Shown one piece after another: positions 44,529-54,184 of a DNA stretch of 64,000 nucleotides (positions within the stretch are counted from its first letter, which is position 1; each line of letters opens with the position of its first letter). The position numbers and the translations under genes were made by a program. The notes below the pieces were generated by a model. The model searched no databases. It was not told the origin of the DNA and saw nothing but the letters and a program-made list of their open reading frames with translations. This DNA is from Streptomyces drozdowiczii. GTDB lineage: Bacteria; Actinomycetota; Actinomycetes; Streptomycetales; Streptomycetaceae. Where the stretch lies: NCBI RefSeq assembly GCF_026167665.1, contig NZ_CP098740.1:1116001-1180000 (forward strand). Reading direction: 5' to 3'.

Positions 44529-44855
44529 CGGGCACTTCTCCGCTGTCGTACGCGGTGACGCCTTGCCGCGTGAGATGTGAGTGCCATCGGGGACGCCGGC
44601 CGGTCCGGAGTTCTCTGTTATACGCCCTGGCGGCGGCGGGCCCGGTCCGCGTTCCCCCGTGCGGTGGGCTGCCGTCCAGGTGTACGAATCCGGCGCGGCG
44701 TCCGTCGGCTCACGGGGCGTCAACTCCGCTGGAGTGCACGCGCTTCGACACGCCTGCGGGCTGATTGTCATACCCAGGGTGGCTCTCTATCGTGAGCAGG
44801 CTTCGCGGCCGCCCGGCCCCGTCGGCCGGCCCTCCCCCACACAGCAGGAGCAGGT
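44529..44855. other. divergent promoter region, ACP and amidase
   Basis: 327 bp between divergent genes with lower G/C content than its surroundings. No gene and no clear palindrome seen; it should contain the promoters of both units. TATACG and TCATAC near 44619-44772 are possible -10 elements. Confidence 0.4.
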
Positions 44856-45968
44856 ATGCCCACACGCGCCGCCCGGACCCGCGCAGCCCTTCTCGCGACC
44901 CTCACCGCCACCGTCCTCGCCGCGGCCGGCACCCCGGCCCTCGCGGCGGCGGAGCCCGGCCACCCGATGGGCCGGGCGTTCACGCGGGCCGCCGAGGCGT
45001 TCGACGTGCCCCGCGATCTGCTCGCCGCCGTCGGGTACGGCGAGACCCGCCTCGACGGCCACGCCGGACGCCCCAGCCAGGCGGGCGGCTTCGGCGTGAT
45101 GCACCTGATCAGCAACCCCACGCACCACACCCTGGAACGGGCCGCCGCCCTCACCGGTGAACCGGTCGCCGCCCTGCGCACCGACACCGCCGCCAACATC
45201 CTGGGCGGCGCGGCACTGCTGCGCGGTTACGCGGACGGGCTGGGCCTGGACGCCACGGACCGCGACGACATCGACGCCTGGTATCCGGCCGTCGCGCACT
45301 ACAGCGGTGCGCGGGGCACGGCCGCCGCGCTCTACGCCGACACGGTCTACTCCTTCCTGGCCACCGGGCTCGACGCGCTCACCCCGGACGGCGAGCGCAT
45401 CACGGTGACCGGGCGGCCGGTCTCCCCGGAACGGGACGGGGTGGGGCCCGCGGACTCCGGTGCGCGGAGCGCCGACTACCCGGCCGCGCTCTGGGTCCCG
45501 GCCGACCCGAACAACTACACCACCGGCCGGACCGCGAAGATCGACAAGATCATCGTCCACGTCACGCAGGGCTCGTACGCGGGCTCGATCAGCTGGTTCC
45601 AGGACCCCGTGTCCGAGGTGAGCGCGCACTACGTGGTGCGGTCGTCGGACGGGCAGATCACCCAGATGGTGCGGGACGCCGACACCGCGTACCACGCGCG
45701 CAGCGCCAACGCCTCGGCGCTGGGCATCGAGCACGAGGGCTTCATCGACGACCCGACCTGGTTCACGGACGCGATGTACCGGTCCTCGGCCGCGCTGACC
45801 GCCTCGCTGTGCGACAGGTACGGCATCCCGAAGGACCGGGCGCACATCATCGGGCACAGCGAGGCCCCGGGCAACGACCACACGGACCCCGGCCCGTACT
45901 GGGACTGGGACCGCTACATGGAGCTGGTCACCGGCAGCGGGACGGGCGGCGAGACCCCGACGGGCTGA
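44856..45968 (+). CDS. secreted N-acetylmuramoyl-L-alanine amidase
   Basis: 370 residues. Signal peptide (ARTRAALLATLTATVLAAAG to ALA). Residues about 35-170 resemble a lysozyme/transglycosylase-type helical module (FDVPRDLLAAVGYGETRLDG). Residues about 205-360 are an Amidase_2 zinc domain: first ligand in KIIVHVTQGSYAGSISWFQ, SAHYVVRSSDGQITQMV, LGIEHEGF with catalytic Glu and HTDPGPYWDW with the second ligand. It cleaves the bond between muramic acid and the stem peptide in peptidoglycan. Confidence 0.92.
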   Translation: MPTRAARTRAALLATLTATVLAAAGTPALAAAEPGHPMGRAFTRAAEAFDVPRDLLAAVGYGETRLDGHAGRPSQAGGFGVMHLISNPTHHTLERAAALTGEPVAALRTDTAANILGGAALLRGYADGLGLDATDRDDIDAWYPAVAHYSGARGTAAALYADTVYSFLATGLDALTPDGERITVTGRPVSPERDGVGPADSGARSADYPAALWVPADPNNYTTGRTAKIDKIIVHVTQGSYAGSISWFQDPVSEVSAHYVVRSSDGQITQMVRDADTAYHARSANASALGIEHEGFIDDPTWFTDAMYRSSAALTASLCDRYGIPKDRAHIIGHSEAPGNDHTDPGPYWDWDRYMELVTGSGTGGETPTG

Positions 45969-45987
45969 GCCGGGCCGCCCCGGGGTG

Positions 45988-46554
45988 TCACCGGTCGGCG
46001 CGGTCGTAACAGAGTTCCACGACCCCGGTGCCGAAGGTGCGGGTGCCGGTGAGGCGAAGGGGCCGCAGGGTCTCCTCCGCCGGGAACATCGGCTTGCCCC
46101 GGCCGATGAGGACCGGGTGGACGTAGACGCGGTACTGGTCGATCAGGTCGTGCGCCGCGAAGGACGCGGCGAGATCGGCGCCGCCGAGGGCGAGGTCGCC
46201 GCCCGGCTGCTCCTTGAGGGCCCTGACCTCTTCGGGGACCACCTCGCGGACGATGGTGGTGTTCCAGTCGGCGTGCTCCAGCGTCCGCGAGTAGACGTAC
46301 TTCGGCATGTTCCGCCAGATGACGGCGAAGTCGGCCATCGGGCCCTCGTTGGCCGGGTCCTGGTCGGCGGTGGGCCAGAAGTCGGCCATCAGCTGATGGG
46401 TGACGCGGCCGTCCAGCATGCCGCCCATACCGGCCAGTTGCTCGTTGAAGTAGCTGTGCAGCTCCTCGTCCACCGTGTGCCAGTCGATGTTCCGGTCCGG
46501 ACCCTCGATGAAACCGTCGAGTGACATCGACATCCAGTAGATGATCTTGCGCAT
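45988..46554 (-). CDS. dihydrofolate reductase family protein
   Basis: A 188-residue RibD C-terminal/DHFR-like reductase. MRKIIYWMSMSLDGFIEGPD starts it, GMLDGRVTHQLMADFWP and KYVYSRTLEHADWNTTIV follow, and GDLALGGADLAASFAAHDLI supplies the NADPH-binding glycine turn. ATG 46554 is chosen because GAGG precedes it; ATG 46566 is 12 bases further up. Substrate unknown; the family seldom reduces folate itself. Confidence 0.88.
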   Translation of the reverse strand: MRKIIYWMSMSLDGFIEGPDRNIDWHTVDEELHSYFNEQLAGMGGMLDGRVTHQLMADFWPTADQDPANEGPMADFAVIWRNMPKYVYSRTLEHADWNTTIVREVVPEEVRALKEQPGGDLALGGADLAASFAAHDLIDQYRVYVHPVLIGRGKPMFPAEETLRPLRLTGTRTFGTGVVELCYDRADR

Positions 46555-46664
46555 GGGGTACCTCACCGGGCGTTCGGGGACGGGGCGGTGAACGCCGCCG
46601 ACGTTACCGGCGGCGGGCCGCCCCGGCTTGACGCCGAGCCGGACCGGCGCGTAGGTGTCGGGGC

Positions 46665-47705
46665 ATGAGACTCGGAGAGGCGCGTGCCGCCGCCGCGCAC
46701 TGGGTGGCCGCGCACGCCCGCCCCGCGCCGGGCTATCTGGGGGCCTACTTCAGCGGGTCCACGGTCGGGCGGCCGGACGACGCGGAGCTGCCGGTCTCCT
46801 CGGACGTGGACGTGGTCGTGGTGACGGAGGGGGCCGAGGCGCCGGCGAAGCCCGGCAAGCTGCTGCACCGGGGCGCGCTCCTGGAGATCACCTACGAGCC
46901 GTGGTCGCTGCTGGCCGACCCGGAAGCGGTGCTGGGCGCGTACCACCTGGCGGGCGGCTTCCGCCGGGACACCGTCATCGACGACCCCACGGGGCGGCTG
47001 CGCGCCCTGCACACGTACATCGCGCCGCGCTTCGCCCGGCGGGACCAGGTGCGGCGCCGGTGCCTGGACGCCCGGCACCGCGTCGAGAGCCGGCTCGCCG
47101 CCCTCGACCCCACGGGGCCGTACGCCGCCCGGGTGCTGGGCTGGCTCTTCCCCACCGGCGTCACCACCCACCTCCCGCTGGTGGCCGCCCTGCGCAACCC
47201 GACCGTCCGGCTGCGCTACCCCGCCGTGCGGGACGTGCTGACCGCGTACGGGCAGGAGGCGCTGTACCCCGAACTGCTGGGGCTCCTGGGCTGCGCGGAG
47301 GTGTCCGCGCCGCTGGTGCGGCACCATCTCGACGCGCTGACACGGACGTTCGACGCCACGGTCCCGGTCGCGCGCACGCCGTTCTTCTTCGGCAGCGACC
47401 TCACGGAGCGGGCGCGGCCCGTCGCGGTCGACGGCAGCCGGGAGCTGATCGACCGGGGCGACCACCGGGAGGCGGTGTTCTGGATCCTGGCGACCTTCGC
47501 CCGCTGCCACACGGTGCTGGCCGTGGACGCGCCCGCGCTGCACACCGCCCGGCTCCCGGCCTTCCGGGAGGCGGTCGCCGATCTCACCGGCATCACGCGC
47601 ACCGGGGACCTGCTCGCCCGCCGCGACGAGGTGCTGCGCTTCGTGCCCCGGTTGTGGACGGTCACGGAGGAGATCCTGGCGGCCAACCCGGAGGTCGTCG
47701 AGTAG
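46665..47705 (+). CDS. nucleotidyltransferase-like protein
   Basis: 346 residues. The N-terminus has the NTase fold signature: GAYFSGSTVGRPDD, then SSDVDVVVVTEG with the D-x-D metal pair. The rest is helical (PTGVTTHLPLVAALRNPTVR, VFWILATFARCHTVLAVDAP), as in aminoglycoside-adenylyltransferase-like or MNT/HEPN-like enzymes. Streptomyces relatives are uncharacterised. Not obviously linked with either neighbour. Confidence 0.7.
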   Translation: MRLGEARAAAAHWVAAHARPAPGYLGAYFSGSTVGRPDDAELPVSSDVDVVVVTEGAEAPAKPGKLLHRGALLEITYEPWSLLADPEAVLGAYHLAGGFRRDTVIDDPTGRLRALHTYIAPRFARRDQVRRRCLDARHRVESRLAALDPTGPYAARVLGWLFPTGVTTHLPLVAALRNPTVRLRYPAVRDVLTAYGQEALYPELLGLLGCAEVSAPLVRHHLDALTRTFDATVPVARTPFFFGSDLTERARPVAVDGSRELIDRGDHREAVFWILATFARCHTVLAVDAPALHTARLPAFREAVADLTGITRTGDLLARRDEVLRFVPRLWTVTEEILAANPEVVE

Positions 47706-47853
47706 CGGTGCGCTCTGCTACCTTGCCCGCGTGTCTCTTCCTCGTGCGTAGGACCCCGTCGAGACCGCGCCCGGCGTACCGGGTGCGGCGCTCCGGTGTC
47801 CCCGCATGCCCGTGGCGCGGTGAGTCCGCGCCACCTTCCCGAGGAAGACCATC

Positions 47854-49083
47854 GTGTCCACTCCTTCGTACGCCGCTGTCCTGCGCGTGCCGCACGCCGC
47901 GCGCGCCTTCGCCGCCGCGCTGACCGGGCGGCTCTCCTACGGAATCGCCCCGCTCGCCCTGCTGCTCGCCGTCAAGGACGCCACCGGCTCCTACTCGGCC
48001 GCCGGCACCGTGATGGCCCTGTTCGGGGCCGCCAGTGTGTTCCTGTCCCCCGCCCGTGCCGGGCTGATCGACCGGTACGGGGCGCGCCGCGCGCTGCCGC
48101 CGATGGCCGGTCTGTACGCGGTGCTGCTCACCGCCCTCGCCCTGGTCACCTGGCGGCCGGGCGCGCCCCCGCTGTTCCTCGGGGTCCTCGCCACGGCGGC
48201 GGGGGCCTGCACACCGCCGCTCGGCCCGGTCATGCGGACGCTGTGGAGCGAGCTGGTCCCCGACCGGGAGCTGCTGCGCCGCGCGTACAGCCTGGACGGG
48301 GTCGCGGAGGAACTGCTGTACGTCTCCGGGCCGTTGCTGGTGGGCGTCGCGGTGACGGCCACCGGGCCGGCCGTCGCCGTGCTGGCCGGTGCGGTGCTGA
48401 TCGCGGCCGGGGCGGGGGCGCTGGTGACCTCGCCCGCCGTGCCGCGCGGGAAGCCGGACCACTCCGCCGGGGCGGACGGCGGAGCCGCCCCCGGCCTGCG
48501 GCTGAGCACCGTGCCCCCACTGCGGCGCGCCGTCCTGGTGACGGCGGCCGTGGGGCTCTGCCTCGGGGCCCTCGACCTGCTGGCGGTGGCCCTGACCGAG
48601 GCGATGCAGCGGGCGTCGGCGGTGTCCTGGGTGCTGGCCGCCCTGTCGGCGACGAGCGCGGTGGGAGGACTGGCCTACGGGGCGCTGCGGTGGCGGGCCC
48701 CGCTCGGGGTGCGGCTGCCGGTCATGGCCGCCGGGCTCGGCGCGGCGGTGGCGGCGGCCGGTCTCGCCGGCAACGTGTACGTGCTAGCCGCCGTGGTCGG
48801 CGCGGCCGGGCTGTTCGTCGCGCCGGCGCTCACCACCGCGTACCTGATCGCGGACGAGTCGGCGGACGCGGCCCGGCGCACCCGGGCGGGCGCCTGGGTC
48901 AACACCGCGTTCAACGCGGGCTCGTCGGGCGGCACGGCGGCGGTGGGGCTGCTGGTGGACCGGCTGCCGCTCGCCCTGTGCTGCGCGGTGGCGGCGGCCC
49001 CGGCGCTGCTGTGCGCGGCGGCGGTCCTGGGCACTGGTGTCCGGCGGGCCCGGGCCGGGACGGAAGCGGTGGACGCGGTCTGA
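47854..49083 (+). CDS. MFS transporter
   Basis: 409 residues, 12 helices, GTG start with GAGGAAG 8 bp upstream. AALTGRLSYGIAPLALLLAV opens the first helix; loop 2/3 has ARAGLIDRYGARRAL, the MFS motif A variant. The second half begins after the loop LVTSPAVPRGKPDHSAGADG. The pattern fits the actinobacterial branch of drug-exporter-like MFS proteins. Substrate unknown. Confidence 0.88.
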   Translation: MSTPSYAAVLRVPHAARAFAAALTGRLSYGIAPLALLLAVKDATGSYSAAGTVMALFGAASVFLSPARAGLIDRYGARRALPPMAGLYAVLLTALALVTWRPGAPPLFLGVLATAAGACTPPLGPVMRTLWSELVPDRELLRRAYSLDGVAEELLYVSGPLLVGVAVTATGPAVAVLAGAVLIAAGAGALVTSPAVPRGKPDHSAGADGGAAPGLRLSTVPPLRRAVLVTAAVGLCLGALDLLAVALTEAMQRASAVSWVLAALSATSAVGGLAYGALRWRAPLGVRLPVMAAGLGAAVAAAGLAGNVYVLAAVVGAAGLFVAPALTTAYLIADESADAARRTRAGAWVNTAFNAGSSGGTAAVGLLVDRLPLALCCAVAAAPALLCAAAVLGTGVRRARAGTEAVDAV

Positions 49084-49089
49084 CGCACG

Positions 49090-49129
49090 GAGGCGGCCGT
49101 CCACCCCGGGGGGGATGAACGGCCGCCTC
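49090..49129. terminator. bidirectional hairpin between convergent genes
   Basis: An 11-bp perfect stem (49090-49100 with 49119-49129) between the MFS stop and the subtilase stop, 7 bases from each. Confidence 0.8.
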
Positions 49130-49136
49130 GCGCACG

Positions 49137-52100
49137 TTACTTCAGGCCGAACGCCCGGATGATCTCCTGGTCCACCGCGAGGCCGCCGGCGGCCTCGGCG
49201 TGGGCCTTGAGCGAGACCGCCGTGGCGCCCTTCTTCGGGGTCTTGAACCGGGCGGTCCAGGAACCCGTCCGGTCCTTCTTGAGCGACACCGCGCTCCAGG
49301 TCTTCCCGTCGTCGTAACTGACCGACAGGGAAGCCTTGGTGGCCTTCACCGCGCCGTCCAGCCACTCCTGCGTGGTGGACGAGAGACCGATCTCGGTCCA
49401 CTTGCCGGCCCGGACGTCACCGGCGAGGTCCGTGGCGACGTCGTAGTCGAGCTGGAGCATCGGGATGTCGACCTGGTACGGGCCCTCGGGGTCGAGGGCG
49501 CCCGAGACGAACGACCACTCCGAGTGGGTGCGGACCGACGTCTTCCAGGTGTCCGCGTCGCGCGAGGCGTCGAGGACCAGGCGGTAGGGCAGCTTCTCGT
49601 CGGGCAGGTCGCCGATGTAGCCGGCGCGGCCCGGGGACTCGTCGAGCAGCTTGTCGCCCTGGTAGACGGCGACCTTGCCGGTGTCGTACTCCTTGTCCGG
49701 CATGGAGCCCGAGTGGCCGGCCCCGCCGTCCGTCCAGGGGGTGATGTTGTACTGGATGTCGCCGTACTGGGAGCGGTTGGGGCCCCAGAAGGCGGTGCCG
49801 AGGCGCGGCCGGGTGACGGGCGCGAACCACTGGGCCTTGTTGGTGGAGCCGGCCCGGTAGTCCATCTCGCCGCCGCGCTCCTCCAGCGCGGTGTCGGTGC
49901 CCTCGGCGTTGAACTGGGAGTGGTTCTCGTACCAGAAGGAGTCGCCCGGCAGCGGGTTGACCCACTCGGTGCGGGTGCCGGGGAACTTCTCGTACTCGTC
50001 GAAGCCGAGCCCGGGGCCGTACTCGGGGATGTCGTAGCGGAAGCCGCCGCCGACGACGTCCTGGTGGCCGTAGAAGGTGTTCTCGATCTTCGCCAGGTCA
50101 CGGGTGGCCGGGGCGAAGGCGAGCGAGCGGTCCGGGACGGTGCCGTTGTGGCGGTCGACCAGGTCGTAGACGTAGTCGGCGAACTTGTGCTGCTCGACGG
50201 TCAGTTTCCTGCCGCGCTGGGCGGCCCTGATCAGGCTCTCGCCGGCGATCCGCTGGACGGTGGCGACCGGCAGGGCGAGCGTGGTGCCGTACTCGCCGTA
50301 GGACTCCATCAGCCGGCCGTCGCCCTGGTTGACGACGAACAGCGCCTTCGCGCCGGCCGCGACGGCGGCGGCGACCCGGTCGGCCGGGGCCACCGTGTCG
50401 CTGCTGCGGATCACGACGGCCTTGCCCCTGGCGTCCAGGTGCTTGTACTCGGCGGCGGAGCCGGTGCCCGCGTAGACACCGCGGAGCTTGGCGCGGCTGT
50501 CCTCGGCGACCGGGGAGCCGTTCTGCACGGTGGCCGGGACGTCCCGGCCGTCGGCGGTCAGGTCGAGCAGCTTCTCGCCCTGGCGCCAGCGGGTCAGGAA
50601 GGAGAAGTCGCCCTGGGTGACCTTCTTGGTGGGGGCCGCCCACAGCTGGTCGTACGTCAGCGGGATCTGGTACGCGTCGCGCTGGACGGTGCCGTCGGGT
50701 GCGGTGCGCGCCATGTCGTACCGCAGCTGGCGGGTCTCGGTCTCCTTGGGCGTGCGCACGCTGATCCTGCGGGCCTTGGAGGCGTCGAGGGTGGCCGTGA
50801 CCGGCTTGTTCAGGATGATCTCGGGGGCCGCGAGGAAGGCGATCGCCTTGGAGTCGGCGGTGTCGCCCTTGATGTCGGCGGCGGTCCAGGCGGTGTAGTT
50901 GCCCGGGGGCAGCCGCAGCGTGGTCTCGCCGGACACCGCGACCGGCGACAGGTTCGGGTCGCCGAGGGCGCCGAGGACGACGGTGCCGTCCATGGGCTTG
51001 CCGGAGCGGTCGCGGAGCCGGAGCGTGAGGTCGTAGAGCTCCTGCTCCTTGTTGAGCGCGAAGCCGGTGTGCGCGACGACGGCGCCGGAGGCGTCCTTGG
51101 CGACGACCTGGCCGGAGAACGTGGTGCCCGCGTCCACCTTCGACGGGTCGAGCGTGAGGACGGCCTCGGCGGTGGAGCCGGCCGGGACGGTCAGCCGCTT
51201 CACGGAGAGCGTGTACGCGTCCGACGCGCTGTCGGTCGCCAGGTCGAGGGTGACGTCGGCGGTGCCGGTGTTGCGGTAGGTGAGGGTGCGTTCGGTGACC
51301 GGGTCGGAGGCGCTGTGCGGCCAGTCGTACGCGGCGACCGCGACGGAGCCCGTGGCCTCGACGGTCGTGTCGATCGCGGCCTTCACGTCGAGGCGGCCGG
51401 TGCCCTGCTCGTACGGGGTGTAGTCGGGCAGCACCTTGGACGAGGTCATCAGCGCGTCCTTGATGCGCTGGCCGGACCAGTCGGGGTGGCGCTGCTTGAC
51501 GATGGCGGCGGCGCCCGCGACGTGCGGGGTGGCCATCGACGTACCGGACATCGACTGGTACATGCCCTCGATGCCGGGGACCGACTGCGAGGCGGCGGCG
51601 TTGATGTCGACGCCGGGCGCGGACAGGTCCGGCTTCAGGCCGTAGCTGCGCACCAGCGGGCCCATGGACGAGAAGTCGGCGCGGCCGTCCTGCTTGTCGA
51701 CGGCGGCGACGGTGAGCGCCCGGTCGGCGGAGCCGGGCGAGCCGATGGTGCCGGCGCCGTACGCGTTGCCGGCGGCGATCACGAAGAGCGGGCCGCCGTC
51801 CGCGGAGAGGGTGTTGACGGCCTGGGACATGGGGTCGGTGCCGTCGTCGGCGACCGGTGAGCCGAGGCTCATGGAGACGACGTCGGCGCCCTCCGCCTTG
51901 GCCCACTCCATCGCCTCGATGATCCCGGAGTCGGCGCCGGAGCCCTCGTTGCTGAGGACCTTGCCGACGAGCAGCCCGGCCTCGGGGGCGACGCCCTTGT
52001 TGACGCCGTCGGACGCGGCGCCCGAACCAGCGATGGTGGAGGCGACGTGCGTGCCGTGGCCGTTCTTGTCGTCGACCTCCTCGCCCGGGACGAAGCTCTT

Positions 52101-52895
52101 CGTCTCCAGGATGCGGTCCTTGACGTCCGGGTGGTCCTCGTCGATGCCGGTGTCCAGGACGGCGACCTTGATGCCCTTGCCGTCGTAGCCCTCGGCCCAT
52201 GCCTGCGGGGCGTTGACCTGCGGCACCGAGTCCTTGAGCGCGGCCTCGGCGCGGCCGTCGAGCCAGAGCTTGGCGATGCCGTTGTCCAGCGAGCGGGCCG
52301 TGGCGGTGCGCGCGATGTCGTTCCAGAAGGCGCGGGCGGTGTCCTTGCCGGCCTTGAGCGCGGCGCCGTGGATGGACTCCAGCTGCCGTACGGACGTGCT
52401 GCCGCGCGGGGCGACGGGCAGCGAACGGGCCTTGGACGCCGGGTAGGTCGCGATCAGCGGGATGCCGCCGGTCCTCTTGTCGTCGTAGCCCATCTTCGCG
52501 AGCGCCGTGACGTTGAAGAGGCGGCGGTCCAGCTTGCCGGCGGCGAGGAGGCCCTGCGCCTCGTCGGGCAGGACGTAGACGTCGTCCCCGGCCTGCTGGA
52601 CGTGGACCCCGCCGGTGGCACCCTCGGGGCGGTCCACGGTGACGGTGTCCTGGTTGCCCGTGCCGTCGGTGTAGTGGACGACGTCGCCGGTGACGAGGGT
52701 GATGTCGTAGCGGTGAACCGGCTTCGCGGCGGGGGTGGTTGCCGCGGTGGGGGAAGCGGGGGCGGCGTAGGCGGCGCCCGTGACGGGCAGCAGCGCGCCG
52801 CTCATCAGGGCCGCGGCGGTGGCTATGACGAGGGTGCGTCGCCCGGCGCGTGCGGGTCTCGCCCGGCCGGTCGCGGTGGAGGGGGAGAAAGTCAT
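49137..52895 (-). CDS. large secreted S8 serine peptidase
   Basis: 1,252 residues. Signal peptide (RRTLVIATAAALMSGALLPV to AYA), a propeptide (YDITLVTGDVVHY), and a subtilisin domain with catalytic D248 (VAVLDTGIDEDH), H280 (NGHGTHVAS) and S453 (SGTSMATPHVAG). Oxyanion Asn lies in FVIAAGNAYG. The roughly 700 C-terminal residues contain Ig-like beta domains and a PA-like insert, usual in Streptomyces giant subtilases. Likely an extracellular protease for peptide nutrition or development. No neighbour shares its strand nearby, so it is probably monocistronic. Confidence 0.93.
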   Translation of the reverse strand: MTFSPSTATGRARPARAGRRTLVIATAAALMSGALLPVTGAAYAAPASPTAATTPAAKPVHRYDITLVTGDVVHYTDGTGNQDTVTVDRPEGATGGVHVQQAGDDVYVLPDEAQGLLAAGKLDRRLFNVTALAKMGYDDKRTGGIPLIATYPASKARSLPVAPRGSTSVRQLESIHGAALKAGKDTARAFWNDIARTATARSLDNGIAKLWLDGRAEAALKDSVPQVNAPQAWAEGYDGKGIKVAVLDTGIDEDHPDVKDRILETKSFVPGEEVDDKNGHGTHVASTIAGSGAASDGVNKGVAPEAGLLVGKVLSNEGSGADSGIIEAMEWAKAEGADVVSMSLGSPVADDGTDPMSQAVNTLSADGGPLFVIAAGNAYGAGTIGSPGSADRALTVAAVDKQDGRADFSSMGPLVRSYGLKPDLSAPGVDINAAASQSVPGIEGMYQSMSGTSMATPHVAGAAAIVKQRHPDWSGQRIKDALMTSSKVLPDYTPYEQGTGRLDVKAAIDTTVEATGSVAVAAYDWPHSASDPVTERTLTYRNTGTADVTLDLATDSASDAYTLSVKRLTVPAGSTAEAVLTLDPSKVDAGTTFSGQVVAKDASGAVVAHTGFALNKEQELYDLTLRLRDRSGKPMDGTVVLGALGDPNLSPVAVSGETTLRLPPGNYTAWTAADIKGDTADSKAIAFLAAPEIILNKPVTATLDASKARRISVRTPKETETRQLRYDMARTAPDGTVQRDAYQIPLTYDQLWAAPTKKVTQGDFSFLTRWRQGEKLLDLTADGRDVPATVQNGSPVAEDSRAKLRGVYAGTGSAAEYKHLDARGKAVVIRSSDTVAPADRVAAAVAAGAKALFVVNQGDGRLMESYGEYGTTLALPVATVQRIAGESLIRAAQRGRKLTVEQHKFADYVYDLVDRHNGTVPDRSLAFAPATRDLAKIENTFYGHQDVVGGGFRYDIPEYGPGLGFDEYEKFPGTRTEWVNPLPGDSFWYENHSQFNAEGTDTALEERGGEMDYRAGSTNKAQWFAPVTRPRLGTAFWGPNRSQYGDIQYNITPWTDGGAGHSGSMPDKEYDTGKVAVYQGDKLLDESPGRAGYIGDLPDEKLPYRLVLDASRDADTWKTSVRTHSEWSFVSGALDPEGPYQVDIPMLQLDYDVATDLAGDVRAGKWTEIGLSSTTQEWLDGAVKATKASLSVSYDDGKTWSAVSLKKDRTGSWTARFKTPKKGATAVSLKAHAEAAGGLAVDQEIIRAFGLK

Positions 52896-53004
52896 GGGTG
52901 ATGATCTACCGGTAAACCCGCCGCCGTGGGACGGTCCGCGCCTGGCGCGAATGTGCCGTGGCGGCTAACCGCCGGTGGTGGACGCCCCGCCTCCGAGGGC
53001 TGCT

Positions 53005-54156
53005 TCAGGCCACCGAGCCGATGCGGCCCGCCGGGGGCAGCCCGCCGGGGTGGTGGATCGGGGTGTGCGCGCCGGTCAGCGGTGCGCCGCTGCCGCCGCG
53101 CCGCACGGCGACGATCTCGGCGGCGATGGACAGGGCCGTCTCCTCGGGCGTACGGGCTCCGAGGTCGAGCCCGATCGGCGAGTGCAGGCGGGTCAGCTCC
53201 AGCTCGGTCACCCCGGCCTCGCGCAGCCGTTCGTTCCGCTGGAGGTGGGTGCGGCGGGAGCCCATCGCGCCGACGTACGCGACGGGCAGCTTGAGCGCCG
53301 CCTCCAGGAGGGGCACGTCGAACTTGGCGTCGTGCGTGAGGACGCACAGGACCGTGCGGGCGTCCACCGCGGTTTCGGCCAGATAGCGGTGCGGCCAGTC
53401 CACGACCAGCTCGTCGGCGTCCGGGAAGCGGGCCTCCGTCGCGAAGACGGGCCGCGCGTCGCACACCGTGACGTGGTAGCCGAGGAACTTGCCGGCCCGG
53501 ACCAGGGCGGCGGCGAAGTCGATGGCCCCGAACACGATCATCCGGGGCGGCGGCACGCTCGACTCCACGAGCAGCGTGAGGGGCTGCCCGCAGCGCGAGC
53601 CGTCGGCGCCGATGGTGAGGGTGCCGGTGCGGCCCTGGTCCAGCAGGGCGCGGGCCTCGGCCGCCGCGGTGCGGTCCAGCTCGGGGTGTCCGCCGAGCCC
53701 GCCCTCGTAACGGCCGTCGGGGTGGACCAGGAGCGGCCGGCCGAGGAGTTCGGCGGGCCCGTCGGTGATCCGGGCGACCGCTGCCGCCTCGCCGCGTACG
53801 GCGGCGGCGAGGGCGGCGGCGTACACCGGGCGGGCGGGGTCGTCCGCCCGGACCGGGGTCACCAGGATGTCGATGACGCCGCCGCAGGTCAGGCCGACCG
53901 CGAAGGCGTCCTCGTCGCTGTAGCCGAAGCGTTCGAGGCGGGTCAGCCCGTCGTCCAGCGCCTCCTGGCACAGCTCGTACACGGCGCCCTCCACGCACCC
54001 GCCGGAGACCGAGCCGATGGCCGTGCCGTCCCGGTCGACGGCCAGCGCGGCCCCCGGCTGGCGGGGCGCGCTGCCGCCGACGGCGACGACGGTGGCCACG
54101 GCGAAATCGCGTCCCTGCCCGGCCCAGCGGTCGAGCTCTTCGGCGATGTCCAGCAT
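53005..54156 (-). CDS. XdhC/CoxI family maturation factor
   Basis: 383 residues. N-terminal XdhC part: ATVVAVGGSAPRQPGAALAV, GSVSGGCVEGAVYELCQEAL, GLTCGGVIDILV. C-terminal NAD-type Rossmann part: RMIVFGAIDFAAALVRAGKF, VGAMGSRRTHLQR. The family sulfurates and inserts the molybdenum cofactor of xanthine dehydrogenase. It lies downstream of the xanthine dehydrogenase subunits and permease on the same strand, consistent with that job. Confidence 0.9.
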   Translation of the reverse strand: MLDIAEELDRWAGQGRDFAVATVVAVGGSAPRQPGAALAVDRDGTAIGSVSGGCVEGAVYELCQEALDDGLTRLERFGYSDEDAFAVGLTCGGVIDILVTPVRADDPARPVYAAALAAAVRGEAAAVARITDGPAELLGRPLLVHPDGRYEGGLGGHPELDRTAAAEARALLDQGRTGTLTIGADGSRCGQPLTLLVESSVPPPRMIVFGAIDFAAALVRAGKFLGYHVTVCDARPVFATEARFPDADELVVDWPHRYLAETAVDARTVLCVLTHDAKFDVPLLEAALKLPVAYVGAMGSRRTHLQRNERLREAGVTELELTRLHSPIGLDLGARTPEETALSIAAEIVAVRRGGSGAPLTGAHTPIHHPGGLPPAGRIGSVA

Positions 54157-54184
54157 CTCGGTCTCCTTGGCGGGTGGGGGCGGG